Assembly (NCBI GenBank): GCA_949358305.1
Contig: OX442316.1
Span: forward strand, 7,998,001-8,062,000
Length of the DNA: 64,000 nucleotides
Origin: Strigamia acuminata
Taxonomy: Eukaryota; Arthropoda; Chilopoda; Geophilomorpha; Linotaeniidae
Reading direction: 5' to 3'
Shown piece by piece: positions 12,601-23,588 of this stretch. Under the pieces are notes generated by a model that saw nothing but the letters and a program-made list of their open reading frames with translations, ran no database searches and was not told the DNA's origin. The position numbers and the translations under genes are program-made. The number at the start of each line of letters is the position of its first letter. Position 1 is the first letter of the stretch.

Positions 12601-15371
12601 ATAATTTTTGAAATTCAGCTGGTTAGATGCCATCCAATGAGAGTTTGTTGCTTCGTTTGGAAAGATGTAGACTTGTGAGACAGTAAAGAATTTAGGATTC
12701 ATACCGTATAACATTTGTATATATTATTTGTACTGATTGAAATTATTGTTTCAACACCAGCACTCATATTAGATTTTTCAATTAGATTTTTTGAATAAAT
12801 ATGGAAAGTGTAGATTCGTGAAGCTTCGTAGAAGGCAATAATTCCCTAAATTACTAAGTTCACATTATGCTTCTCGGTTTGTTTGATTTTGTCTTGATGT
12901 TATACATCGAACGTTATAAAGGTTATGCAAGAGTCGTGCACGCCTCCGCCCCTAATCAGACTTCGGTGCGTGCTTTATATAATATTCTTTGAAATCACTG
13001 ACATTTAAGAGTATTAAAAGTATGTAGTAAGTTAAACGTGATACTGAAATAGGTGGTTTTCTATTTTTAAACTATAGAAAAGCAAATACGCAAATCTCTG
13101 CAATCACTGAGGGCGTTAAGATGAAATTTGTCTACAACTTCCATCAATTTTGTTAAGTAAAATTTTTTTGGTATTTATTTCAAATGAATAAGACTATATT
13201 TAAGAATACAAAATGTGTGGTTTACACTGTGAAATTGAAACAGAGCAGCTCTGAACTATATTGTACAATAATAATATTATAATACTTCAATTTATTATCA
13301 CAATCGAAAAGAAATAATTATGTTTTTTATTTACAGGTGACGGTAGCGGAGATGATGGAGGTACTTTGCATACTGGTAAACATTGTAAAGGTGATGGAAG
13401 ACGAGGCCCAAAACGCCCTCGCACAATTCTCACGACACAGCAACGGCGAGCATTCAAGGCTTCCTTTGAAATAAGTTCTAAGCCTTGTCGAAAGGTATAT
13501 ATAAATTAAGAAACAAATTTCCTTGTATTTAAATAGAGACTTGCAAGCGAAACCTAAAAGATGCTGAATGATGTGATTTTTTTATTTTGGGATACTCGAT
13601 TTATTTTTTATGTGAATTTTGATGTTATTGCTGTTGGTTGCTGCGTATAATAACTAACTTGGTAATGAGATGCTAAAGATTCGCTTTGAGAGGTGATTGA
13701 TTACATTTAAATGATTTTTTTTCGGTCTTGTTTTTGCTCTTTTTCTTTCTTACGCAGCATCTTTATTCGTGAGAGAGAAAAAACAATTTTTAATAATGCA
13801 GACACTTGGTTATTTGCCACAAGTAAACAGCTGTTTATTGTTGCTTAATTTTTTTTTAATCGACATCTGTTTTCACAAATGGCGCGATGTATTCACACAC
13901 TCAAAATGGTTGTACGTGTAAGAAAATGATGTTCTTTTTTACAAACAAAAAAAAAGAATTGGCGGTTTCAGTTTACACATAAAATATTTTAACGATGAAT
14001 ACTATACTGTATTTGAAGCTGGATAACACGAACATTTACTTGGAGATAGAAATATATTTATTACATGTTTATCATAGACTTGCAGTGACATTAGAATTAG
14101 AATGGCATTCTTGAATTGAATTTTTTCATTGCTATATAGTGAATGTGCTTTATTTTTAGGTTCGAGAATCTCTTGCCAAAGAAACGGGTCTCAGCGTGAG
14201 AATAGTGCAAGTGTGGTTCCAGAATCAGCGAGCCAAAGTATGTATACATTGTTTTGCTCAAACATTTACATCTTTTTTAATGTGCGATAATCACTACAAA
14301 TGTAATATGATTTGCAAATGATTTAATAAGATGTTTGAATTGAATAATTGGATGAGAAATCGGGGGTGTACCTTCATGTGATAAATATATCTAAAATTTT
14401 CCATATAATGACACGTATAGTCTGTAATTACACTACTTCTATGTCTCTATCTTGTGAAGACTTGTAAAACTTATCAAAATCAAAATTGCCGTATCACATT
14501 TCTGTATAGAAAGAAATTTGAAATGAATAAGCCTATTCGTACAATAATTTGCAAACGATATGGCCTATTTAAGAGTGAAAAAATCGTACTCACTGACCCA
14601 CATTTACGATTTTTCGTTTATTGGTGGCATCTCAGATGAAGAAATTGCAGAAAAAACAAAACCAAGAAAATAACGGCCGCACGTCGGATGAAACAAGAGC
14701 ATCCACTCCACACCGAGGAAAAAATAAAAAAATTAAACAAGAAGCAGTTCTTAGTACGTACATATATTCCTAACTCTAAAATAAAATATAGCACATGCAC
14801 ATTAAGAAATAACTAACCTTTTTTTATTTTTTATTCATTTACAGGTCCCTATTCATCTCTAACACCACCACATTTACATGAAAGTAGTACAGATTCAGCA
14901 GATTATTCCGTCTCCGGTTTGACTGGAGAAGTTTATTCAGAACAAGGTAAAAGAAAAATACTTAAATTAATTGCAAAAATAAGAAATAAAAATAATATGC
15001 GCTTTGTTATGTGTGATTTGAATGATTGTATAGTGGTGCACCTGCATTATAATTGATATGAATAGGAAATTTGATGGTTTAACTCTTTTTCCTTAGCAAC
15101 ACCGCACTTGTTTCCTTCCCGCGACGACGTGACAGCTCCGATGGACTCGGCGGCTTTTTACGGAAAAAATGACGGCGGGGGCAACGGGAATCTAGACGCT
15201 TTAGAAGATGTTCTCATTGGTTCCTCACCAGTTCCGCCTCTTCCTGCATCGACCAATCCACTGTTCGTGGCTCCGGAATCGCAAGCCAATCCTATTGACC
15301 GACTCTATTCTATGCACAGCTCCTATTTTAATTCATCAGATTGTGATTGCGCAGGCGCGACAGATACCTAG
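9644..15371 (+). CDS. LMX1: LIM-homeobox transcription factor of the LMX1A/B class
   Basis: Nuclear DNA-binding regulator of the LIM-HD family; relatives pattern neurons and dorsal structures. Coding exons: 9644-9855, 12072-12292, 13337-13494, 14160-14237, 14636-14753, 14845-14946, 15097-15371 (TAG); all phases agree, giving 387 residues (vertebrate LMX1 is about 380-400). LIM1 occupies residues about 13-70 (CAGC...[11 protein letters not shown]...YCKTDYD) and LIM2 about 72-128 (CASC...[11 protein letters not shown]...FCRADFE). The homeodomain at about 165-225 includes [20 protein letters not shown] and [17 protein letters not shown], diagnostic of LMX1. The homeobox is split after ...PCRK, where I recall vertebrate LMX1 is also split. 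The C-terminus contains [12 protein letters not shown], resembling the LMX1 tail. The ATG at 9644 follows an acceptor at 9628, so a leader exon exists upstream. Poly(A) signal at 15734. Confidence 0.95.
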
Positions 15372-16330
15372 CATCTTTGGGTTTTAGTCGGAGGCTGATT
15401 TCATGCTTTCTGTCATTTCCACGTCATGGCATTTGGAGGAACCATTCTCTTCCTCCCCCTTCCTCCCCTTGTGTGATCCTTTGACTCGGCAACCGAGAAG
15501 TGCAGCTGTTTTATGGGGGCGAGGAAGGGAAGAGGGGAGTTTTAGGCTGCACGTGGCCGGGTAATTAAATGGAGAATATGGCGGGGATTAGCTCGCACAG
15601 GTATAAAGCAGCCCTAAGTCTACAGGATTTTGACTTGGATCCTGGTTTATTATCGATCTAAACATCATCCCATTTACAGGATATTAGAATTGATGTGTAG
15701 ACACAAAAAAGATTTCTTTGAAAAGAAAATTGAAATAAATTATTTAATTTTTTTTTAAAAATGTGCTAATCAACTTGTGTTTGTTTACTCTTTACGATCT
15801 ATTATTATTATTATTATTATTATTTTAAGTTTATCTTACATGAAGTGTTTGTGTTTTGCAACAACTCGGGGTGCATGTGTCTGTGAGTAAATTGTAATTC
15901 AATAGCAAGTGTTGAAAACATAAGGGACACTGTTGAAATGAGATGTCGTCAAAGTCAATTCAAAACACACAGTTCTTTCCAACAGCCGTTTGCGCGTGTC
16001 GACAATCTTAGTCGCCAAGTCGTGTTACAAAAACATGTAGACCTAATATTCCTTAGAGAGCGGAAATGGTTATCGGCAAATAGAGTTAAGTGTGGTCTTC
16101 GGAAGGGTGGGAAGAAGGAAACGGGGCAGACACCTTGAAAAATCAATGCAAAACAAAAAAACAAAACAAAATTATAAAAATGTTGTATATACTTTAGATT
16201 TTTAAACTTTTAATTTTCCATTTCTAAGGAAACTAAACCCCAAGTCACTATACAAAAAAAAATTAATTGTCTAAAAGTATATTTTTTGATGGACTAAATT
16301 AAAATAAATATGCATTAATGCACAATTTAG
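15372..16330 (+). other. LMX1 3' UTR and downstream sequence
   Basis: AATAAA at 15734-15739 is the first poly(A) signal; a second lies near 16303. An (ATT)n tract sits at 15801-15824. Short ORFs at 15938-16164 have no similarity and are taken as UTR or spacer. Confidence 0.5.
15801..15824. repeat. (ATT)n microsatellite
   Basis: Eight uninterrupted ATT units. Confidence 0.9.
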
Positions 16331-16399
16331 ACTTGCATTAAAACCTAAGCTTACACGTTATAACATTAAAGCTTTTTTGCCCATTCTTTTTGTGGTATT

Positions 16400-16965
16400 T
16401 GCTCGTCTGTTTCTATGCGCATAATCAAACGAGCCAACCGTTTCCGCTGTGCGTTGTTTCCAACCCGTCCAGGAAAGACGCAAATCTCTGGGAAGCGGGT
16501 GCGCACTGCCGACAGATTTCCTCTCTACGCGGGGAGTCTCTCCCTCGGCAGGGATTCCGAAGTCTTCCCTTGGGGATTAAAGTTGGCCCGGGTGATGGCA
16601 AGCTTGTCTCCATCGGTGGTCGTCGGGTCTCGGGTGGGGGAGGGTGGAATTATACGGTGCGCACGTGCAACGATTGGGCGCACGTGGCAAGCGCCTTGTC
16701 GGCGTGGCCATTGTCCCGCCCTTCGGTGAATCAGAGCATGCGCCACTTGGCGCCGTGTGAAACACTGCCTCGTTTCCATGACAATAGAAGGCGCGCACAG
16801 GATTCTTCGCAACAGGCGGTGTCACTGGCCATGATACCTCCATCCCCTCTCTTCCATTTGCAACCCTCCTCTCCTCTTCCCTTGTGAAGCAGCAGAGGGT
16901 GGGTGAAGAGTGTTTGCCTTGAACGGGCGCACGTGTGCCCTTTATCTCATTGCCTGGCAACGATA
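16400..16965. promoter_or_regulatory. GC-rich, CpG-rich island downstream of LMX1
   Basis: About 560 bp stand out sharply from AT-rich flanks, with dense CpG, three CACGTG/CACGTGC-type E-box cores (near 16663, 16681 and 16928), and an RFX-like half palindrome TTTCCATGACAAT near 16776. Open frames occur on both strands, as expected of GC-rich sequence, with no domain and no consistent splice signals. It may be an enhancer or a promoter of an unannotated RNA. Confidence 0.45.
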
Positions 16966-18192
16966 CTCTAATGAAATGCGAAATTAATTTGTGCGGTAAA
17001 TTTAATATTGCTCGGAGAGGGATAACGGATTGAGTTCACAGCGTTTTTATGTAGACTTGGTGCGGATCGATATGGATAAAGAGATATTTTTAGCTTTTCA
17101 TGTGTTTGTTTGTTTGATTTTCGCACCTTAAAAGTTGACATCGCCCGTTGTTGGAGATAGTTTTAATTAAAACAGGGAAAGGACTTGGTTCCTGTTATTT
17201 TTTTTTATATTTTTTTTTATTAAAGTTTTATTTACGCATCAAGGTGATGGTTGAGTCGGGAGTGCGACTCACATAAGAAAAATTTGTAATTAAAAAATGT
17301 GTTAGTAATTAATGCAGCTGAAAAAATTTCGCAAAAAGCTGTTGCCAAAAATTCAGAGTCGCATATTTATCGTCAGATGGATGACGACGGTGTTCATGTT
17401 TATTCCCATCGTTGATCATTTAGGGAGGAAAGGAATACACTGAGCTTTGTATTCAGGTGTACACGGCACTGCCGTGAAGTTTATAGGTGGCAAAAGATGA
17501 AATTTTGGTCTCCCAGACCACCAAATTATAACTTTAAGAAATTGAATTTATATAAATTAATATACTTTTTACAGATTACCATAGTCGTTTATTCATGATA
17601 CAGTATATTTTTGTAATTTTGCATTTAAAAATTGCTTGATCTTTGATATAAATTGCACTAAATTGCACACGGATGTCAACACTTCCTAATCCGGTGGATT
17701 AGAAAGTTTGCTTTTTTTTAAAACTTCCTTAAAAGCTTCTTGAAGACGTTATACAAGGAAACGACTTTCGACAGCAGCATCCAACGGTTTAAGTTTCCGA
17801 GATGAAACCTCGTACGCACTATAGAAATTTTTTTCATCTGCGGTTTGAAGATGAAATCTTTGACTACATATTGACAAATTCAAACGAAATACAGCAGGAT
17901 AAGATATACTGTAGAAAATATATTTATTGCCAATTTGGCATCTCGAAGAGTGAATTAAAAATGCACATTTAGTGAACCCCTTCTTTATTTCATTCATTAT
18001 TTGAAAAACAATTTTTCAGCAAAACATGTAAATAATATTCAATCTATACTGCATAAACCAGGCGGAAATTAGCGGTTTAGGTGTCCACATAAGCAACATT
18101 CCCTTTAGGCCTTTTCTCCCAACTCTAAACTTCAGCATCAGAAGAGCGATCGATGAGTACGTGCGTTCCTGACGCCCTTAGCAACGGACCTG

Positions 18193-18205
18193 GTTGCCAA
18201 GCAAT
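18193..18205. promoter_or_regulatory. RFX X-box-like motif
   Basis: GTTGCCAAGCAAT is one mismatch from the imperfect palindrome GTTGCC-N-AGCAAC bound by RFX factors. A half-site TAGCAACGG lies 15 bp upstream. Sequence match only. Confidence 0.4.
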
Positions 18206-18962
18206 TGTTTGATGTCGCCCTCGGCTTGGTGGGCGCGCTATCGATAATGAGAAATTTATTATATACCTAGGAAGATGCTTTACACTTGAATCCCGGAAGT
18301 TTGGTCCAGAGGCGAAGAGGATGGTGTCTGATGTAAGGACCGATTCATTGGGGAAGGGGACAGCACTGAAGCGCGTAATTGCGCGGATCCACTTTTCTCC
18401 ATTGGGGTGCATAGCGTGTCTAATGGCGGCCAATCATCGTTCAGCGACCTTAGGGTAGATTGTAAAGGATCATTTATCAAACACCCATCAGTGTTGTGTG
18501 TAACTTGTAACGTGTGTGGCAATGATTAAAATCTGTATTTAAAAAAATTCAACCAATTTAAGTTGTTTAAGTGCAAATTTTCGAAAATTTAGTTCAACCA
18601 AAAATTGTAATTTCTTTTTCTAATCAGGGAATCAAAGTACAGTAACTGCAAAAGACTAACAGAGATAAAGTTTAGATTAAACACCTGACCTTTAAATTCT
18701 AGTTATGTGATATAATAATCAATGTTCAGTGCACTAGTGCAGAACAAATTAAATTTTTTTAAAGCTCTTATTTTCTCGCAGACTATAATGGTTAAAATGC
18801 ATCTATTATCGCTCTTAATACGTGCGATTTAGGTTTTACAGTCAGTTAAAGTCGTGACTGTATTGAGAGCAAAATCAACAATTTTTGAAAGTAAAAAATT
18901 GAAAAACAAATTTGCACATTTGAGCTTTGAAAACCAGTAGGCGAAATCAATGCTGACATGAT

Positions 18963-18986
18963 TGCAACTGCAACTGCAACTGCAAC
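18963..18986. repeat. TGCAAC hexanucleotide repeat, four copies
   Basis: Four perfect tandem TGCAAC units. Confidence 0.85.
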
Positions 18987-19731
18987 CAAGTGTTTGTCAA
19001 GCCTCGGGTTATAATCCGCCTATTGTAATCTGTGCAAAAAATATGACGTCAGTGACCTGCAGTGATTACTGTGTTTGGGTGTGAAGCTTTTCTCCATACA
19101 CATTAGCAAAAGGCTAACTGCCAGTTACATTTTTTCTGCGCATAAGCAAATATTTTACATGTTTTCGTAATTGTGCGCTTTGCAAACAAGTTTTTCTCCA
19201 TTGTTTTATATGCAGATAATATTTTGTTGTCGCATCGCTTTAAACCGTCAGCGATTGTTCTAAATTAATTGTTTAATTTATGAAAGTTTTAAGGAGTGAG
19301 ACGGTCGTGGTTCGTTCGAAGAATTACAAGATAAACATAAGTGGCGGGGAAGAAAATGGAAGTCAATACTGCTTGTGGCAACAGTGTCATTAAATAATTG
19401 GTGCCGGCAGTTTTTGTTGGCGTTCCGCAGTGATGTTCTCTAATGTATGGATGAGGTTGGGATGGGGAGCCGCTTATCAGGTCCCCGCAGCTATTTGCTT
19501 GTAAATAACGATTCATTTGGAGCATTATTTCGATTAGCATAATTAAATACTATTTTTTAATGTTTGTCGTTTAAGAAGAGAAAAGACGTTAGTACTTTTT
19601 GTTTGCTGTATGACAGGTAAATCTTTCACTGACGATAGTGAAAAATTATGTCACCGATGGGCTTCTTTAATCTTACAAATTCAATTTCAACTGAAATGTT
19701 GCAGTTGAAATTAATTTCTAAACTTGAAAAA

Positions 19732-19740
19732 CAAAAAAAA

Positions 19741-19771
<31 letters not shown>
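19732..19771. repeat. (GAAA)n microsatellite after a poly(A) run
   Basis: About seven to eight GAAA units follow an A-run and grade into GAGGAGG sequence. Confidence 0.85.
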
Positions 19772-19772
<1 letters not shown>

Positions 19773-20555
19773 GGAGGAAAAGAAGAGAAAAATTAATTTT
19801 TAAACTTGGGGGGAAATAGAAAGAACGGAACAAGAGAAAGAGAAAATTGTTCATATTTGCATATTTTAAGCATTTTATCATTTTTAGATGCGGGTAATAA
19901 TATTTTTGAATTCTTTTTTTTTTTTTTTAAAAATGCGGAATGTAAAAGTTAGAAGGGTAGAATTGTAATAAAATCAATGTTTGGTGTTGTTAATTTAAAA
20001 AATTTAATAGTTTTATTGTTTTTATTTTTTTAAATTTTAATTATTGATTTCGCGATTTTTTCTAAAAGATTTTATTTATAAAATTATGAAATATTTTAAA
20101 CTTTAGTTCGTTTAAATTTCAAAAATGTTGATTGGATCACAATTTATAGTATTGAATAAAACCAAAAAAAAAATTAGAATTATATTAACATTTATTCGGT
20201 GTTCGTAAGCCCCGTTATGAGGACTGAAAAGCTCTCAACAACCGCGACGGTGGCGCCTTCCTTTATCACCACACCCAACTAAACGTCAAAAAACGAAAAA
20301 TCCCGAAAAATCCCAACATTCAAGTAGAAAATTTGAGTCTACCAATTACCAATTCATCAACGACCTAATAAACAACGCAAAAATTATAGTAAAAGCTTCA
20401 AAAGTTTATTCCACAACAATACCGCATCAAAAGAAGCATAAAGATACATTAACAAAATGAATACACATCCATAAAAATTTTTTCTTGTAAATTCTCCATA
20501 TTTTTAATTATCCAGCGAAACTCTCACTGATACATATCCAATATTATCGCTAATA

Positions 20556-22139
20556 TTAATTTTGTAGACTTCCTTTCTTCCCCGTCCATGGTTCTCTGAA
20601 TTCGACCCTACAACCCAAATCTCTGAGCGCTGCCTTTGCTTCATCTGCAATTGCTGGATGACGTTCTTGCGCATTTCGAATCAACCTTTCCGCTCCCAGG
20701 TCTAGAAAACTCTGTACAAGATCCGGCGAACGTGCTACAATATTACGAATAGCTAAACACGCTTGTTGCTGCAAATACCATAAATTGATCACATAAATTG
20801 ATTTCTCGCTTTTAAAAGAACAAAAACAAATACTACCAAAACTCCAGCATCTGATGCATGTGTGTCCATCATGTGAGTAATCAACGATGCACCGCCAGCT
20901 CTAACAATAACAGTACAATGTTGCGGCGATCTGAGGGCCAGCGTGGCTATAGTACCGCAAGCGGCTTTGCAAACTCTCGCTTTGGATATGTGTTTTTGAG
21001 TGGCAGCAATGATCAACTCTGTACCATTTTCTTTGACTATTTCTTTCTGCACGTGGTCATTTCCAGCCAAAGCTTTAAGCAACAGAAGAACGTTTTGGAC
21101 AAACGTTTGATTATCAGCATACTCTTTAAGACCCTTAAACAAATGTGCTAACACGCCGAAATCGGCCATTTCTTTACAAAATTCGTGTCGAACCATCAGA
21201 CGACTCACGGTGAGAACAACATCACTCGCAATTGTAACATCGCGCGCTTCTGTAAAATAAAAGAAAAAAATAATTTTAAACATTATACAATTTTTATTCT
21301 TCAATTCTCTCTGATCTTACCCTGAAGTAACTCTGAAAAGAGAGGCAATGCCGCGTGTTTAATAACAATATCTTTTGCATGATCGTGGGCTCTTCCATAT
21401 TGAACTCTGATATCGTCATCCAAAACCAACGCCCTCAAAGCAGCACAAGCGTTTTTAATTACTTCTGGCAACTTATGCTCTCGCAAACACTTTATTAACG
21501 GTGTCAGAATATCATTATCGACAAGTGTTTGCCTATTGTTTTCGTGTTTAATGCAGGACAAGTGAATCAAAATCAAAAGTTGGGATGTTAGCAAAACATC
21601 ATTCACGTGCTCGAGTAATGTATTTCGTATCAATTGCAATGTTGTGACATCAAACAGGTCTGGTTGGCCGTTAACCAATGCCGATAATGCAAGGACTACT
21701 TCGTTTAGATACGTGGTCCAAAGCGAAGTGAGGACTGAGAAAGCTCCACTGTTAGCAGCAAGAAATCTGTGAGCAAAAGACAGTTGGCATTCGTCTTTAA
21801 TGGTCTTTAGATGTTCCTTAATCTCGTCACTTTTCGACTCGTTTATTGGTAGAGATTTGAGGTTGTCTATGGCTACTTTAACCCTGTGGATTATGTTGAC
21901 ACCGTCGTCGGTTTTGATTACAGATGGATTCGTTACGATCGCAGACAAGGAAACTCCCTAGAAAAGGATAAATTAGATAAAATTAAATGTTTTAAGATGA
22001 ATATAATGGATTTTACTTGTGATTTAAATTGAATAGCGGCATCTTCGATCGCCTCGTCCGGACTCATGTCTAGATCGACAACATTTTCGCGAATTACATC
22101 GTCGTACGTTGATTGCTGAATTACTTTAGGAGTCGACAT
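20556..22139 (-). CDS. ARMC6: Armadillo repeat-containing protein 6
   Basis: Conserved armadillo-repeat scaffold protein of poorly defined function. Exons on the minus strand: 22139-22017, 21957-21321, 21249-20837, 20768-20556; phases agree, giving 461 residues (human about 500). The N-terminus has the family signature [20 protein letters not shown] followed by [15 protein letters not shown]. Conserved blocks include [68 protein letters not shown] and LDLGAERLI, ending [20 protein letters not shown] as in vertebrate ARMC6. The start at 22139 is chosen because it matches the family N-terminus; an in-frame ATG ten codons upstream (22169) is possible. Reverse-strand poly(A) signal at 20405-20410. 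It is divergent from SGSM, with about 1 kb between starts. Confidence 0.95.
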
Positions 22140-22169
22140 TTTAAACTGAATTTTGTGTGTGACACACAA

Positions 22170-23167
22170 GGGGTGAAACCATCGAGGTTATCGGCCGGAG
22201 AAGTCAATTCGTTGTTCCTATTTCTAGTACAGTTGTGTCATTGTAAACATACCTACACAACTATGGTGGAAATTTATTTAACTAGTTAAAATTTTAATAA
22301 ACAAACTTTAATTATTTATAAAATGGGAAACAATAGTAAAATTTCGGAGTGAAAAATTCTTTTTTAATTCTGGGAAGTTAAGTTTGAGATCTGGGTCGAG
22401 AGTGTATGGAAAAGGAAGCGGAAATAATGGCGCTGTCAACAAAACGTAAACACGAAGCGGCGGCATGAGATCATGGAGGCTTTTATAGCGGTAATGAGTA
22501 AATGATTTGACCATTTTCATTAATATCGAGGAATCCCATGAATTTATTTTAAGTCTTGACATTTAAACAAACCTTTTAACGTAATTTTTCAATTTTAAAA
22601 TCATGAGAAAACTCTACAATTTAGCTATTCTATTTACATTATTTTTTTTTTAATAGGTAACAAGATTATTGGTCCATTGGAGCTGTATTTTCATATATAG
22701 AAAATGACACGTTGAAGTCCATGAGGGAAAAGACTTGGAGATGATTAGATCGCCCAAAATGTTTTTAAATTTTTAAATCGGTGAGAAGATCCCATATTTT
22801 TTTCCCTTCGAGATTTACTGACATTAGATTGAAAAAAATTACTGTGTTTGAGTTTTGCAAGTAATTTTGAATTTACATTACCAAAAATATTGAATAATCG
22901 ATTATTTATCTTCAAATTTATTAATGGCTGTTTTACGTCGTAACAAAACAACCCAATAAATTTGCAGGAAAAATTATTTTAACAAGAGGGAGTTTTTAAG
23001 GGTCTGTAATTTTATTAAATATTTAATGCGTAGTAATAAAGTTTATCTTAATGCACCCACTGATCACATACGAGTGTTTGCGTCTCCACCCAGATACTCG
23101 TATTCATGTCAACGAATAGCGTATACAGCCATCTGGTGGCATATGCTTAAACTCAGTCAGTCGCAAA
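22170..23167. promoter_or_regulatory. Divergent intergenic region ARMC6 / SGSM
   Basis: About 1 kb between two divergent starts, expected to hold both promoters. The segment at 23040-23167, just before the SGSM start, is GC-richer and probably 5' UTR. The rest is AT-rich with no credible ORF. Confidence 0.5.
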
Positions 23168-23543
23168 ATGGCAGTCACGCAGACAGGTATCAGTTGTTAC
23201 ATGCGCTTGCTAAAACTCGATTGGATTAATAACGAATGACTTTCAAATTTGATTGCTTGTGAATTTAGGTGTACATTGACTTGTAAAAATCGTTTTCAAT
23301 TGTATTTGCAGATAAAGAATTTCGAGAGAAGATGTTGCGGGCGGTGAAAAGGGAGGTGAGTACAAGTTTAATTCAAAGGTTGTGCTTCACTGTGTTGCAC
23401 ATATGGAAGTGGGAAATTCATATTGACAGCTTTCAGATGACCAGCAAATAAGTGTTGTGCAATTAATGGGCTCGTTTGTAACAAAATTACAAATTTATCG
23501 TTTGAAACTATGATAAACTATTTAATTTTATCTTGTGTGAATT

Positions 23544-23588
<45 letters not shown>

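Larger units (their letters stand above)
16966..20400. other. Intergenic, no gene seen
   Basis: AT-rich. Contains a moderately GC-rich patch at about 18120-18500 with an X-box-like site at 18193, four TGCAAC copies at 18963-18986, and a (GAAA)n tract near 19740. No ORF here carries a recognisable domain. Confidence 0.5.

Noticed and set aside
16390-16960. Overlapping ORFs of 60-165 codons on both strands
   Set aside because: Explained by GC-rich composition with few stop codons; no homology, and frames on both strands are equally open.
22308-22562. 84-codon minus-strand ORF between ARMC6 and SGSM
   Set aside because: No similarity and no splice context; lies in the expected divergent promoter region.
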